From: CBDAPI01 sp965248635
GTDB taxonomy: Bacteria > Acidobacteriota > UBA6911 > RPQK01 > CBDAPI01
Direction: 5' to 3'
DNA: 64,000 nt
NCBI GenBank assembly: GCA_965248635.1
Contig: OZ252114.1
Coordinates: 4,340,001-4,404,000 of the forward strand
Shown: positions 36,835 to 45,777 of the stretch, piece by piece
How the letters are laid out: each line of letters begins with the position of its first letter
Numbering within the stretch: the stretch's first letter is position 1
Notes under the pieces: generated by a model
The model's input: only the letters and a program-made list of their open reading frames with translations
What the model was told of the DNA's origin: nothing
Database searches by the model: none
Made by a program: the position numbers and the translations under genes

Positions 36835-37794
36835 TCAAGATCCTGCGGCGACCGCTGCTGCTTCCCAGTCTGGCAGACGTTTTGCGTACGCTTTGGCCTG
36901 CGCAACAAAATCCAGACCGACATGCTTGATCCAGGCTTGTGTCAGTTTGCTGAAAACGGGGCCAGGACGGCCGTCCCCTACCGTCTGGTTTTCAAAGGTA
37001 CTGGCGTGAACCAGGCAGAAGGGAGTAGAGGTGCAAAAGATTTCATCTGCCTGCAGAGCTTCGTAGCGGCCCAGGTTGGTTTCTCTGACAGAAAGATTCA
37101 GGCCTTGCGCCAACTCAATGGTCGTATCACGGCTCATCCCCAACAAGATGTTGCGGGGCTCGGGTGTGCAGACCACGCCCTTCTTCACAAGAAAAATGTT
37201 CCAGCCAGGACCTTCTGCCAGGAAGCCGTCGGGATCCAATAGCACGGGCCACACTTTGTCGCCCATGCGTTTGGCCTGAAGCTGTGCCATTTGGTAGTGG
37301 ATTCGGCTGCGGGTCTTCGTCTTGGCGTCCAGCAAATGAGCCGGGATTGCTTGTTGGGCGGGAATCGCCACGTTCACTCCCGTTTCGTAAGTCGGTGCGA
37401 AACTGCCTGAGTGGGCGATCAGGGGCCAGCAGTTGATGGATACCGTGGGCCGAAGTCCCTCGGGAAAGACGGTTCTGTAGAAGTCTAAAGGACCTCTGGA
37501 AACGTCGTGCATGATCTGCCAGTCGACGTCGTCAGCTTCCGTGGGAGTGTTGCGGTTCAAGGTCTCGAGGGTGATCTCCTCCATTTCGTCGATGGTCAGG
37601 CCACAATCGATCTCCAGGAGTCGGAGAGAAGCGTAGAGCCGTTCCAGGTGCGCACGGAGTCGAAAAGGTTTCTGGTTGAAGGTGCGGGTCATTTCGAAGG
37701 CCATGTCGCCGAACATGAGAGAGGAGTCGAAAATGGAGACACGCGCTTCGCTTTCCGGTACAAATTCTCCGTTGAAGTAGACCGTCCTCGACAT
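36835..37794 (-). CDS. Class IV aminotransferase (branched-chain/D-amino-acid type)
   Basis: A 319-residue PLP enzyme of fold type IV, the family of branched-chain and D-amino-acid aminotransferases and aminodeoxychorismate lyase. The opening V-Y-F-N-G-E-F-V-P and V-S-I-F-D-S-S-L-M-F-G-D-M-A-F-E are typical. The PLP lysine is Lys160 in T-K-T-R-S-R-I-H-Y, and Glu194 in A-E-G-P-G-W-N-I-F contacts the ring nitrogen. Cytosolic. It is a lone gene between decayed genes, so the context gives no hint of substrate. Confidence 0.85.
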   Translation of the reverse strand: MSRTVYFNGEFVPESEARVSIFDSSLMFGDMAFEMTRTFNQKPFRLRAHLERLYASLRLLEIDCGLTIDEMEEITLETLNRNTPTEADDVDWQIMHDVSRGPLDFYRTVFPEGLRPTVSINCWPLIAHSGSFAPTYETGVNVAIPAQQAIPAHLLDAKTKTRSRIHYQMAQLQAKRMGDKVWPVLLDPDGFLAEGPGWNIFLVKKGVVCTPEPRNILLGMSRDTTIELAQGLNLSVRETNLGRYEALQADEIFCTSTPFCLVHASTFENQTVGDGRPGPVFSKLTQAWIKHVGLDFVAQAKAYAKRLPDWEAAAVAAGS

Positions 37795-37908
37795 GATTTC
37801 TATTTTTACATCATAGGAAACGTAAAGAGTACAAGGTTTTCTCCCTCCATGGCTCTGCCGGGTTGGCGAAACCTTCCCCGGGGTGCTGCACGGGGAGCGA
37901 AGGAATAG

Positions 37909-38420
37909 TCAGCGTCGCTCGGGACAATTGGCTGAATAGCCCATCAGGTAGCGCAAGGTAGGCGAAAAGCCCCGGGCCTTCTCTTCCGGAATACACTTCC
38001 GGAAGTCGTTGAATGGCTTGATCCAGGAACGGCTGTAGTAACAAAGGACCGCTCTTCTTGGATGATCCGTTCGATTGGGTCCAGAGCGATGCCAGGTATT
38101 GGAGAGCCAGATTGCAACGGAGCCCGCTGGTGCGGTCAGAGCAACCTCTCCTTTCGCCGTACCCTCTACCCACTCGGGTTTTCGCCGTGAAAGGTGACTG
38201 CGCGGTACCACGCGCGTTGCCCCGTCGAGCCTGTAATCCTGGAGGACGAGAGCCGGACCGGGCCGGACAAACCGATCCAGGGACAGGCTGTGGAGTACCC
38301 TGTGGTGATCAACGGGAGAATCGGCAGAGTTCGTGAGCTGCACTTTGATGTGTTTTTCCCCCGCCTGGTCGGCACCGATGACCTTGCCGGAGGCGAGATG
38401 CTGCTTTACCTCTACGATTG
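37909..38420 (-). pseudogene. Phytanoyl-CoA dioxygenase (PhyH)-family remnant
   Basis: The C-terminal part has G-A-T-R-V-V-P-R-S-H-L, A-P-A-G-S-V-A-I-W and T-W-H-R-S-G-P-N-R-T-D-H-P-R-R-A-V-L-C-Y-Y, the region carrying the distal iron His and the 2-oxoglutarate Arg of PhyH enzymes. The N-terminal ~60 residues of the frame (V-E-V-K-Q-H-L, G-E-K-H-I-K-V-Q-L-T-N) do not fit PhyH, and the proximal H-x-D is absent. It looks like a deletion fusion and cannot be an active dioxygenase. Confidence 0.6.
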
Positions 38421-38836
38421 ACCGGGTCTCCTCGAAGAGGAGGCCAACGGCTTTTTTGCTCCATGACGACTAAGAAAAGCTAAGATTGGATGAAGGCAAT
38501 GGTACGACCTAAGAACCTCCGTTTGGACCGATAACCGATCCGTCAGAAGGCTTTTGGGACTCTGCCGAGGCCAGGGGCTCTTTTGGAATCGAAAAACGTC
38601 CAGGTGGTCCTTCCTGCTCCGAGAAACCGATAGGCCCCCTTCACTCTTTCTCAGCCAAGGTGCCTGGCTGGATGAGGGGGACACATCCCGCTCCTGCTAA
38701 CCGAGAAAGTAACCGAGGGGTTTCTTGTACAACGCCGCCAGGTGTGTGTCTCCTGGAGGTTACTGAGGAGATCTGGTAACCGGCCAGGTTTAGGCTTTGC
38801 AGTGACGAGATAGTAGGCCATAAGGTCGACCCTCTG
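38421..38836. other. Gene-free interval, nothing recognised
   Basis: I see no convincing coding frame, RNA or repeat here; it separates two decayed genes. Confidence 0.4.
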
Positions 38837-39492
38837 CTAGACCTCATCACCTGTCGAACGATGCTGATCGATCCACGCCCCCCACAAGGGGAAAATCAAT
38901 ATCGCCAAAGCCATGCCCGCCACGGCGTTCGAGCTTGGTGGCGGCGGCGACCACGGTTGAGTGATCCAAATCAGGCCAGTGAGAGCCACTAAGGCCCAGA
39001 GCGCCCATCTACCGACCGCATCACGGGCTCTGTATGCCCGAACATACATCGCAATTGCCCCCAGGAACAGACCGCCTTCCAGAACTATCGTTGCTGGGAT
39101 CGAGTTCCAGAGACCCAACCCGAACTTCGGTCCCCCAGGCCACAGCGGGAGGTCTGGCCGATGGGTAACGAAATCAAGTATCCAGTGACTCAGCACGACC
39201 GTAGCGACGAGTAGTGCCAGGCGGCGGCTCTTGCTCACGCCGTACATGACGGCCCCCGCAACGACCCCCCAGACGCCCGCCATGAGTAGGCTGTGGCTCC
39301 ATGGGTAGTGCTCGAACGCCAGAGGCGTGAACGCCGTGTTGCCCGGGGCCACGGCCACCGTTTCCACACCGGCCAGAACCAGAAATGGCCACACAAATCG
39401 AGGCCGAAAGATGCGGCCACCAGGGCGGCCAGAGATGCTCTGGGCTCTACCACCTTCGCGGTAAGCGATACAGCCAGGTGCCCGACGAACAT
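38837..39492 (-). pseudogene. Membrane-bound metal-dependent hydrolase (YdjM/DUF457-like), frameshifted
   Basis: The start at 39492 has AAGGGAG upstream and gives M-F-V-G-H-L-A-V-S-L-T-A-K and A-A-S-F-G-L-D-L, then the frame shifts near 39395 and continues W-P-F-L-V-L-A-G-V-E. Motifs G-H in the first helix, Y-P-W-S-H-S-L and S-H-W-I-L-D-F-V-T-H-R-P-D-L-P are those of the inner-membrane hydrolase family, with several membrane spans. A single indel breaks it; an assembly error is possible. Confidence 0.65.
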
Positions 39493-39899
39493 GATTCTGC
39501 TCCCTTCGACAGTCTAAAAGGGTTGTATCTGGATTGCGGTCGAGAAAGCAAGCTTCCTCCGAGGAGGACATTCTGCACGAACCGGTCAACAGCGGGGGGC
39601 ACGGATCGTTGCGCGGTTACCTCTAAAGACTCTGGTGGACTGGTACACTCCCGTCTATGAGCGTCCCCAGGAGCGTCCGGTGGCTGATCTCAATTGGATG
39701 CGCCAGTGCAGGGCTTGCCCTGTTGAGGCTGTCCTACCAGGCTTGTGCGAACTGAGGGGGCCATCTATCCCTTCTGGTCCCCGGATAGTCGCTTTATCGG
39801 TTTTAATGCAGAGGGGAGGCTCAAAAAACTTAGGTAGAAGTCTCAGAACCTGAGGCCGCAAGCGGATTGGCCGAGGCCCATCCAGTGGAGACGAAGATC
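39493..39899. other. Interval with a kinase-type TolB fragment
   Basis: No intact gene. At 39757-39837 on the plus strand ~27 residues G-A-I-Y-P-F-W-S-P-D-S-R-F-I-G-F, then E-G-R-L-K-K-L and a stop match one blade of the PD40/TolB propeller found in acidobacterial Ser/Thr kinases (compare 56105-58777). The rest is unassigned. Confidence 0.45.
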
Positions 39900-40691
39900 A
39901 TGAGAGTCAGTGCCTTGACCAGTTCGCTGCCGCTCGATCTACCGGCAGCCATCGACCAGCTGGCTGAGTTGGGATTTGAGTGGATCGATGTCCCACCGGC
40001 AGCCGCTCGCGGGAGGGCACGACAAAGGTTGCATCGGAAAGGTTTGCGGGTGAGTTGTGTGGCCCTGGAGAGCGGGCAGCCCGGCGGACTGGATCTGGCC
40101 GGCTCCGACGACCAGCTGCGCTCACGGACGGTCAAGTATTTCCGCAACGCCATCGAGTCGGCGCACCAGCTGGGCACCCCGGTCAGCTACCTTACGCCAC
40201 CCCTGGCGACGGACGGTGCCACCCGTCGCCGCTGGACCGACTCGGTTGTCCAACTCGCCGAGCACGCTGGCCGGCACTCCGTGCGTCTGTGCATCGAGCA
40301 CTTCCCGGGGCGACTCTTGCCCAGTGTGAACAGCGCACTGGAGTTCCTGAAAGAGATCGGGCACCGTGACCTGGCACTGCTCCTGGACGTGGGACACTGT
40401 CTGATCAGCCGAGAGGATCCGGCCCAGGCGGTAACTGATGCCGGCAGGTGGCTGGGTTATGTCCATTTCGATGACAACGACGGCCAGGAAGATCGTCACT
40501 GGGCACTGCTCACCGGCCAACTGACCGAGGAGCAGATCAGCGGGACGATCCAGACCCTGAGCGCCTGCCGCTACAATAGCGGCCTGTGTCTGGAATTGAA
40601 CCCCGAGATCGAGGATCCAGTCGGCAGTCTGCGACGGGGAAAGGCAGTGCTGGAGCTCAGAGAGCCGACTTCCACTTCAGGCTCAAAATAG
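39900..40691 (+). CDS. Sugar phosphate isomerase/epimerase-like TIM barrel (AP endonuclease 2 family)
   Basis: Start at 39900 (M-R-V-S-A-L-T-S), 263 residues. The xylose-isomerase-like barrel is recognisable by its metal ligands: Glu in C-I-E-H-F-P-G, Asp/His in L-L-D-V-G-H, His in V-H-F-D-D-N-D-G and Glu in L-E-L-N-P-E. Enzymes of this group isomerise or epimerise keto-sugars or inositols, or act as 3-keto-sugar epimerases or hydrolases. Cytosolic. It stands alone, so the substrate is open. Confidence 0.8.
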   Translation: MRVSALTSSLPLDLPAAIDQLAELGFEWIDVPPAAARGRARQRLHRKGLRVSCVALESGQPGGLDLAGSDDQLRSRTVKYFRNAIESAHQLGTPVSYLTPPLATDGATRRRWTDSVVQLAEHAGRHSVRLCIEHFPGRLLPSVNSALEFLKEIGHRDLALLLDVGHCLISREDPAQAVTDAGRWLGYVHFDDNDGQEDRHWALLTGQLTEEQISGTIQTLSACRYNSGLCLELNPEIEDPVGSLRRGKAVLELREPTSTSGSK

Positions 40692-41009
40692 TCAGGCGCT
40701 GCACTTGGCCTTCCCTTTATCTAAATCGGTTCCGGTCATCATCGGTTGTCAATATCCCGCTGAAGCGGTGTGCGAGCCCCGAATCAATTTGTTACCTGTG
40801 GTTCCCGTTTATTCGGTCCACCTTGGAAACATTGAACTTGCACGGATCGCAGGTCAACTTGGCCAGCATGTTTTTGACCCTACTCAAGGCCCTCCGGTCA
40901 ACTCTCACCAATGTCGAAAGTTGAAGGTAAGAAGAACTTCAATACTCCTTGCTCGATATGCGGTTTCTCCGATATTCGATATTCAGGTTCTGCCCATGCC
41001 GTCCCATCC
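40692..41009. other. Gene-free interval, nothing recognised
   Basis: A weak open frame (40705 onward, P-V-I-I-G-C-Q-Y-P-A-E) has no ribosome site and no family signature; I see no RNA or repeat. Confidence 0.35.
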
Positions 41010-41843
41010 CTACTTTCCCCGTGCCTTGCGAATCGCTCGGGTCGCCGCCTCGGCACGAAAGTCAACGATCCGCCTGCCCCACTCCATCGTCTTTCCGGCG
41101 GGCGCTAACTCGATACCGTTGATGCGGAACTTGTTCGCCGCGATGCGCTGCTCCATGCGCACAGCCGTCGGGTCGACGGACAGGATCACCGCCGTCATCC
41201 CGAAGTCGTCGTGCAGTCCCTCGGACTCCTGGCGGATGCCGCGCTGCTCGAGCCACTTGCCTACATCTTCGAAGTTGTAGTATTCGGCGACGTAGTAGAC
41301 GCGAGTCTTCCCGGCCCCCCACTTCTGATTGAGCTTCGCCGCGACCTCTTGGAGCCCGGTCTGGTTGCCGCCGCTATCGCCTAGGAGCGCGATGTGACGG
41401 AATCCGTGGGTCCGGAAGGATCGACAGATGTCGGTAACGAGCGCCTGATACGTCTCCTCGGTCACGCTGATCGTGCCCGGGTACTTCATGTGAAGCGTCG
41501 GAGGGTCAAAGTCACCCTCGGGGACGAACGCCACGATGGGAGCGACGAGCGCGTCGCCGAGCTTGCGAGCGATGGCGGCCGTCGTGGCTCGCAGGACGTA
41601 GTTGTGCTTGCCCGTCGCGAGGTAGGGTCCGTTCTGCTCGACCCCCCCGGTGGCGATGATGACGGTGTCCTTGCCGGCACGCATGGCGTCGCGAACTTCC
41701 ATCCAGGTCATTTCCTCGATGAAGACCGTGTCGAGAATATCGATGGGCCGCGGCCCATCGGGATCGGGAGTCATCGGTTCCGGCTTGGAGCCCAAAAGGA
41801 ACGAGACGACTACAAAGGCGACAAAGGCGAGTGGCTTGGACAT
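41010..41843 (-). CDS. Creatininase-family amidohydrolase, exported variant
   Basis: A 277-residue protein with an N-terminal hydrophobic segment (residues ~4-18), so periplasmic or anchored. The creatininase fold is indicated by G-G-V-E-Q-N-G-P-Y-L-A-T-G-K-H-N (residues 66-81), Y-P-G-T-I-S-V and G-D-S-G-G-N-Q-T-G. Classical members read E-Q-H-G-P-H-L-P-x-x-T-D and H-A-G-x-x-E-T-S; here the His is Asn and the late motif is H-D-D-F-G-M-T. The metal site is thus altered, and the reaction is uncertain; classical creatininase activity is unlikely. Confidence 0.75.
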   Translation of the reverse strand: MSKPLAFVAFVVVSFLLGSKPEPMTPDPDGPRPIDILDTVFIEEMTWMEVRDAMRAGKDTVIIATGGVEQNGPYLATGKHNYVLRATTAAIARKLGDALVAPIVAFVPEGDFDPPTLHMKYPGTISVTEETYQALVTDICRSFRTHGFRHIALLGDSGGNQTGLQEVAAKLNQKWGAGKTRVYYVAEYYNFEDVGKWLEQRGIRQESEGLHDDFGMTAVILSVDPTAVRMEQRIAANKFRINGIELAPAGKTMEWGRRIVDFRAEAATRAIRKARGK

Positions 41844-41984
41844 CGGTTTCCTCCAAATGAATTGTTCAGTTGTCAGGCTTCGCTTACAATACCAAGATTC
41901 TACCTAGCCCACGGCGGCCCCCATAATTCCCTTGTTCGGCGGTTGAAAATTGTCGAGACTGGGTTGCCGTTTCACTGATGGCTT

Positions 41985-42187
41985 TTATTCCGGCGCCCGC
42001 CCGCCGCGGAAGAAGATCCCCACGTAGTCCTCCGGATTGACATCGGCGAAGGCGACGTCGGCCTGCAGCGTGTAGCCTTCCCCTTCCTTGGTAATCGTCC
42101 AGCCCGGGTTCACTTCGTGTAGGACCATCTGGTAAAGTCGCTTTTCGGGCGCCGCCACCACGGATTCGAACCCATCTTCCTGAACTG
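41985..42187 (-). pseudogene. DJ-1/PfpI-family fragment
   Basis: About 66 residues: V-A-A-P-E-K-R-L-Y-Q-M-V, then G-W-T-I-T-K-E-G-E-G-Y and A-F-A-D-V-N-P-E-D-Y-V-G-I-F-F-R-G-G-R-A-P-E followed by a stop. The end matches the D-Y-x-x-x-x-x-P-G-G-R-A-P-E-Y block just before the catalytic region of PfpI-like proteins. Both the start and the nucleophile-Cys half are missing. Confidence 0.6.
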
Positions 42188-42563
42188 TCAGAAGCTCGAA
42201 AACGCGCGAGGATATCCGCGAGGGCTAGGGTCATACGCGGAACCGCGGTGGATTGACCCGAGATGCCCGGAAACCGGCCGTGAGAAGCGGAGCTGAAGGA
42301 GGGCACAGTGCAGGCCAAGGGCGGGCTGTTTCCGTGGCATGATGAGAGCCTCAGGGAGCTGTTTGTCCTTAACACTGTCAACAACACCAAGTTTCACAGG
42401 AACAGAATCACATCGATAGACCGTCTTTCGAGTCAGATCGCCGCCCCACGCGAAATAGTCGAATGCCCCGGGGCTACGACCACTGGTTGACCTACGTGGA
42501 CTGATTTTTGGACAGGCGAGGCTCTAGCTGCATTAGAAGCTGTGTACGTCAAAGCCGCTTAAC

Positions 42564-42850
42564 CTAGCGCTCCCGGGCGGCCAGGCGATAGTTGATCTTG
42601 TAGGGACCCGCCTGTTGTGCCCGGATGGCAGTGCGGACCGTGTTGGATACTCCTCCACTGCTCTTCGCAAGCAGGTTCACGCTTCCGTCGGCGAATCGGA
42701 TGCTCTCGGAGTCAATCGTGAAGTCGATGAGAACAGACTCCGTCGTGCCTTCGATGCGGAGAACGACTTCGGCCTTCTGCCCGGCCTTCAGAACGGGAGG
42801 CGGGATCTGCTCGGGGATGATCTTGATGAGGACGACGTCGGTCGGAGGAG
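42564..42850 (-). pseudogene. C-terminal fragment of an unknown protein
   Basis: An open frame of ~95 residues without a start codon reads V-V-L-I-K-I-I-P-E-Q-I-P-P-P-V-L, E-V-V-L-R-I-E-G-T-T and N-T-V-R-T-A-I-R-A-Q-Q-A-G-P-Y-K-I-N-Y to a TAG. It is beta-rich, like an Ig-type or carbohydrate-binding domain. Not identified. Confidence 0.4.
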
Positions 42851-42926
42851 GAGACCCGGGTCAACCTTGGCGATGCGGCTAGAGTAGAAGGCGAACTCGC
42901 GGTACGGCCGAATTTCAGGTTGTGGT

Positions 42927-44906
42927 ATGTTGGCCGCGTTTTTCGAGGGCTCGATGGACCATAAGCGGCTTTCCCGCAACGCCTACGAGATCGCGGAAGG
43001 GGAGAACTATACCCCCTACATCAGCGAGCCTTTGTCCCAGTTCACGGTCAAGGCGGTGCTCTCCGGCGTGCTGCTGGGGATGTTGTTCGGGGCTGCCAAC
43101 ACCTACCTGGGGTTGAAGACCGGCCTGACGATCAGCACCTCGATCCCCGTGGCCGTGCTGTCCGTCGTCGCCTTTCGCATAATCGGTGCCCTCGGTCTCA
43201 AGCACAATATCCTGGAGCTGAACATATCTCAGACAGTCGGCTCGGCCAGCTCCTCGGTCGCCTCGGGCGTGCTGTTCACGATTCCCGCGCTCTTCATCTG
43301 GGGCATGCCACCGGACTGGCGGCAAATGACGCTGCTGGCGATGGCCGGCGGGCTGATCGGCGTGCTGTGCATGATCCCGCTGCGGCGCTACCTGATCGTG
43401 CGCGAGCATGGAAAGCTGCCCTACCCCGAGGGAATGGCCTGTGCAGAGGTGCTGGTGGCGGCAGAGCAGGGTGGCAGGCAGGCGGCGAACGTGTTGCGCG
43501 GGCTTGGTTTCGGCATGCTGGCCAAGCAGCTGACAAGTGGGCTCAAGCTGATCCCCGGCAAGTTCCACGTCGCCTTGCCCTGGAAGGGGCATCTAGCGGT
43601 CGGCGTCTCGCCGGCGTTGATCGGCGTAGGCTACATCCTGGGCATTCGCATCGCCACGGTGATGGTCGCCGGCAGCGCGTTGTCTGCGCTCGTCATCGTC
43701 CCTGCGATCTACCTCTGGGGAATGGACTTCTCCACGCCCTTCTACCCCGAGACCGAGCACTTGATCCGCAACATGTCTTCCGGTGCCCTGCGTGACCGCT
43801 ACGTGCGCTACATCGGCGCCGGAGCGGTGGCTACCGGCGGGATCATCACGCTAATCCGCTCGATCCCGACGATGGTCGAGTCGTTCAAGCTGGGGCTGGG
43901 CCAGCTCCAGACCGGCGCGGCGGCGGCGCTGAAGAGGACCGACCGAGACCTGTCGTTCCGGACGGCGCTGCTGATCCTGTTCGGGATCCTCGTCGTGCTG
44001 GCCGGCGTTCCCGGAATTCTGGGCTACATCGACTCGATCGTGGTGCGCGGTCTAGCCGCGCTGTTGATCGCGATCTTCGCCTTCTTCTTCGTCACTGTCT
44101 CCTCGCGCATCGTGGGACTGGTTGGCGTGACCTCTAACCCGACGTCCGGGATGACGATCGCCACGCTGCTGGCGACCTCGGCGATCTTCTGGGCTGCCGG
44201 CTGGACCGACACACTGGGCAAGGCGACCGCGCTGATGGTCGGCACCGCGGTCTGCATCGCCGCCTCGATCGCCGGCGACACTTCGCAGGATCTCAAGACC
44301 GGCTTCGTGCTGGGGGCCACGCCGCGGCTGCAGCAGATCGCCGAGTTGATCGGCGTCGTCACCTCGGCCGGTGTCGTTTGTTACGTGATCCAGACGCTGC
44401 ACCGCAGCGTTGAGGGCGGGCTCGGAGGTCAGGAGCTCCCCGCACCCCAGGGCGTGCTGATGGGCCTGATCATCGACGGCGTTCTGGACCAGAAGCTGCC
44501 CTGGTCGCTGATCTTCATCGGCGTCGGCATTGCACTGGTCGCCACTGTGTCCCGCCTGCCCGTGCTGCCATTCGCGGTCGGCGTCTACCTGCCGCTGTCA
44601 ACGATGGCGGCCGTGTTCGTGGGCGGCCTGACCCGCTGGACTTTGACGCGAAACCAGGACGACGAAACGGCCGATCGCCAGCGCGAGCAGGGCGTGCTCC
44701 TCGGGTCCGGCTTCGTAGGCGGCGAAGGCCTGACCGGCGTCGTGCTGGCGATCTGGGTCGTCGCCCACGGAGGCCGGACGATCACCGGCTTTCCACTGGT
44801 GTTGGGAACGGTCGGCGACACACTGCTTGCCGCGGCGGCCATCGGGGGCATCGTCTGGCTGCTCTGGTTCTACGCGCGCACCGCGGCGCGCGGCGCGCAA
44901 GGATGA
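42927..44906 (+). CDS. OPT-family oligopeptide/metal-chelate transporter
   Basis: A 659-residue permease with about 14-16 membrane spans. The opening Y-T-P-Y-I-S, then L-G-M-L-F-G-A-A-N-T-Y-L-G-L-K-T-G-L-T-I-S-T-S-I-P, and the block L-P-Y-P-E-G-M-A-C-A-E-V-L are hallmarks of the OPT family, as is G-D-T-S-Q-D-L-K-T-G near residue 453. It imports peptides or metal chelates across the inner membrane. The start may be 42927 or 42954; neither has a strong ribosome site. The gene is visibly richer in G+C at third positions than its neighbours, which may mean transfer. Confidence 0.92.
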   Translation: MLAAFFEGSMDHKRLSRNAYEIAEGENYTPYISEPLSQFTVKAVLSGVLLGMLFGAANTYLGLKTGLTISTSIPVAVLSVVAFRIIGALGLKHNILELNISQTVGSASSSVASGVLFTIPALFIWGMPPDWRQMTLLAMAGGLIGVLCMIPLRRYLIVREHGKLPYPEGMACAEVLVAAEQGGRQAANVLRGLGFGMLAKQLTSGLKLIPGKFHVALPWKGHLAVGVSPALIGVGYILGIRIATVMVAGSALSALVIVPAIYLWGMDFSTPFYPETEHLIRNMSSGALRDRYVRYIGAGAVATGGIITLIRSIPTMVESFKLGLGQLQTGAAAALKRTDRDLSFRTALLILFGILVVLAGVPGILGYIDSIVVRGLAALLIAIFAFFFVTVSSRIVGLVGVTSNPTSGMTIATLLATSAIFWAAGWTDTLGKATALMVGTAVCIAASIAGDTSQDLKTGFVLGATPRLQQIAELIGVVTSAGVVCYVIQTLHRSVEGGLGGQELPAPQGVLMGLIIDGVLDQKLPWSLIFIGVGIALVATVSRLPVLPFAVGVYLPLSTMAAVFVGGLTRWTLTRNQDDETADRQREQGVLLGSGFVGGEGLTGVVLAIWVVAHGGRTITGFPLVLGTVGDTLLAAAAIGGIVWLLWFYARTAARGAQG

Positions 44907-45193
44907 GTAGGAAAGGGGCAGTCTAGGTTGTCCGCTATTGGGCTCGGAAGATTTCGCCACAGGCTTGGAGGCAGAACTCGGAGCCACTGGTTGACACCGA
45001 CGAACTTTAGTACTCTTGCGACACGTTCTCTCCGCGTAAAGCTCTCTTGACCAGGTAAAAGCCTGACGGCCCGGCGCGGATGAAGTTCCTGGCCCGGCTC
45101 CCGGCGTGTCCATCCGCAACCTGAGGTCGCAATCGTCGCTCCGTCGCGGTCCGGATCTCCGATCGAACATGGAATGAGCACGGGGCACGAGCG
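44907..45193. other. Short interval, nothing recognised
   Basis: A minus-strand scrap ending R-A-L-R-G-E-N-V-S-Q-E-Y and a stop (about 45010-45120) is open but unidentified. Confidence 0.3.
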
Positions 45194-45643
45194 AAGCTAG
45201 GAGACAAGATCCGTGCTCTTGAACTGCTCGGTCGTCACCTTAGCCTGTGGGACAAGAAGGGTCCTCACGTAGACATCGAGATTCTTGAAGGCCCGGAGTT
45301 AGCCCGCTCACTGGCGGAAAAGTTCGAGCGAATTGTTGAAGCCAGGGCTCACCCTCTCCCACCAGAGAAACCGACGAGGCCCGCCAACTCCGCCCCAGGT
45401 CGGTCAACCGCCCCAGGCTGCTTCCCACACCCCCCTGCGACGGACAAAATAGACGCAGATAGCGACATCGAAGGTTGCACAGAACACCTAGTGCAGGACA
45501 GTGGGGAAGGCAACGGAAATGCCCTCTATCTTGGCTGGAGTTGGCTGGAATGGGGTGGAGTGGGGTTGGCGCGGTTACAATTTTGGTTACAAAACGCCGA
45601 TTTTGGGCTTGTGGGGAAGAAGGCTATCTTCGTAAGTTGTTGA
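45194..45643 (+). pseudogene. Phage terminase-small-subunit-like fragment
   Basis: The frame has no start codon. It begins L-G-D-K-I-R-A-L-E-L-L-G-R-H-L-S-L-W-D-K, close to the K-x-x-A-L-E-L-L-G-K-H-L region of terminase small subunits, then a charged and Pro-rich linker, and ends in the first copy of the 115-bp direct repeat, whose in-frame product is W-L-E-W-G-G-V-G-L-A-R-L-Q-F-W-L-Q-N-A-D-F. This suggests a prophage scrap; assignment rests on one helix motif. Confidence 0.4.
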
Positions 45644-45646
45644 TTC
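45530..45646. repeat. Direct repeat, copy 1 (pairs with 47160-47272)
   Basis: About 115 bp, roughly 92 percent identical by eye to 47160-47272, with blocks GAGTTGGCTGGAATGGGGTG, GGTTGGCGCGGTTACAATTT and GGCTATCTTCGTAAGTTGTT in both. Differences include C/T at a synonymous codon position, so the repeat may have been coding. Copy 1 is followed by a tRNA-like element, copy 2 by an IS481. Confidence 0.75.
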
Positions 45647-45650
45647 TAAA

Positions 45651-45708
45651 GTTCCCAGGGTGGGACTCGAACCCACGCGGGCCTAAGGTCCCCAGGATTT
45701 CCCTGGGA
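45651..45708 (-). pseudogene. tRNA-like 3' arm element
   Basis: On the minus strand, a T arm GTGGG-TTCGAGT-CCCAC is followed by CCTGGGA, which pairs perfectly with TCCCAGG at the other end (45702-45708), leaving a short loop region GACCTTAGG and no D arm or CCA. It resembles a truncated tRNA, possibly Leu by its C-T-T-A-G loop, but identity is unsure. Confidence 0.4.
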
Positions 45709-45724
45709 CTGTGCGAGTTGCACC

Positions 45725-45777
45725 GTGTGGCCGGGAAGGTGGTTTACCGGGAGTCCTTCGGCCCCGGAGATTATGCC
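45725..45777 (+). pseudogene. Possible 5' scrap of the jelly-roll family (copy 4)
   Basis: Only ~15 residues, V-A-G-K-V-V-Y-R-E-S-F-G-P-G-D, match the N-termini at 1499, 2415 and 18250 (G-R/E-V-I/V-Y-R-E-S/T-F-D). It starts at a GTG and runs into the opposite gene's 3' end. Short, so chance cannot be excluded. Confidence 0.35.

Larger units (their letters stand above)
41844..42926. other. Interval with two gene remnants
   Basis: No intact gene is seen between the creatininase and OPT genes. It holds a DJ-1/PfpI fragment (41985-42187) and an unnamed C-terminal fragment (42564-42850), both on the minus strand and listed separately. Confidence 0.5.

Noticed and set aside
40705..41280. 191-residue plus-strand gene antisense to the creatininase gene
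   Set aside because: Its 3' half is antisense to conserved creatininase motifs and it has no start signal.
45651..45708. Complete small tRNA or rho-independent terminator
   Set aside because: The acceptor-like stem pairs, but D arm and CCA are missing and no T-run follows; it is kept only as a tRNA-like element.
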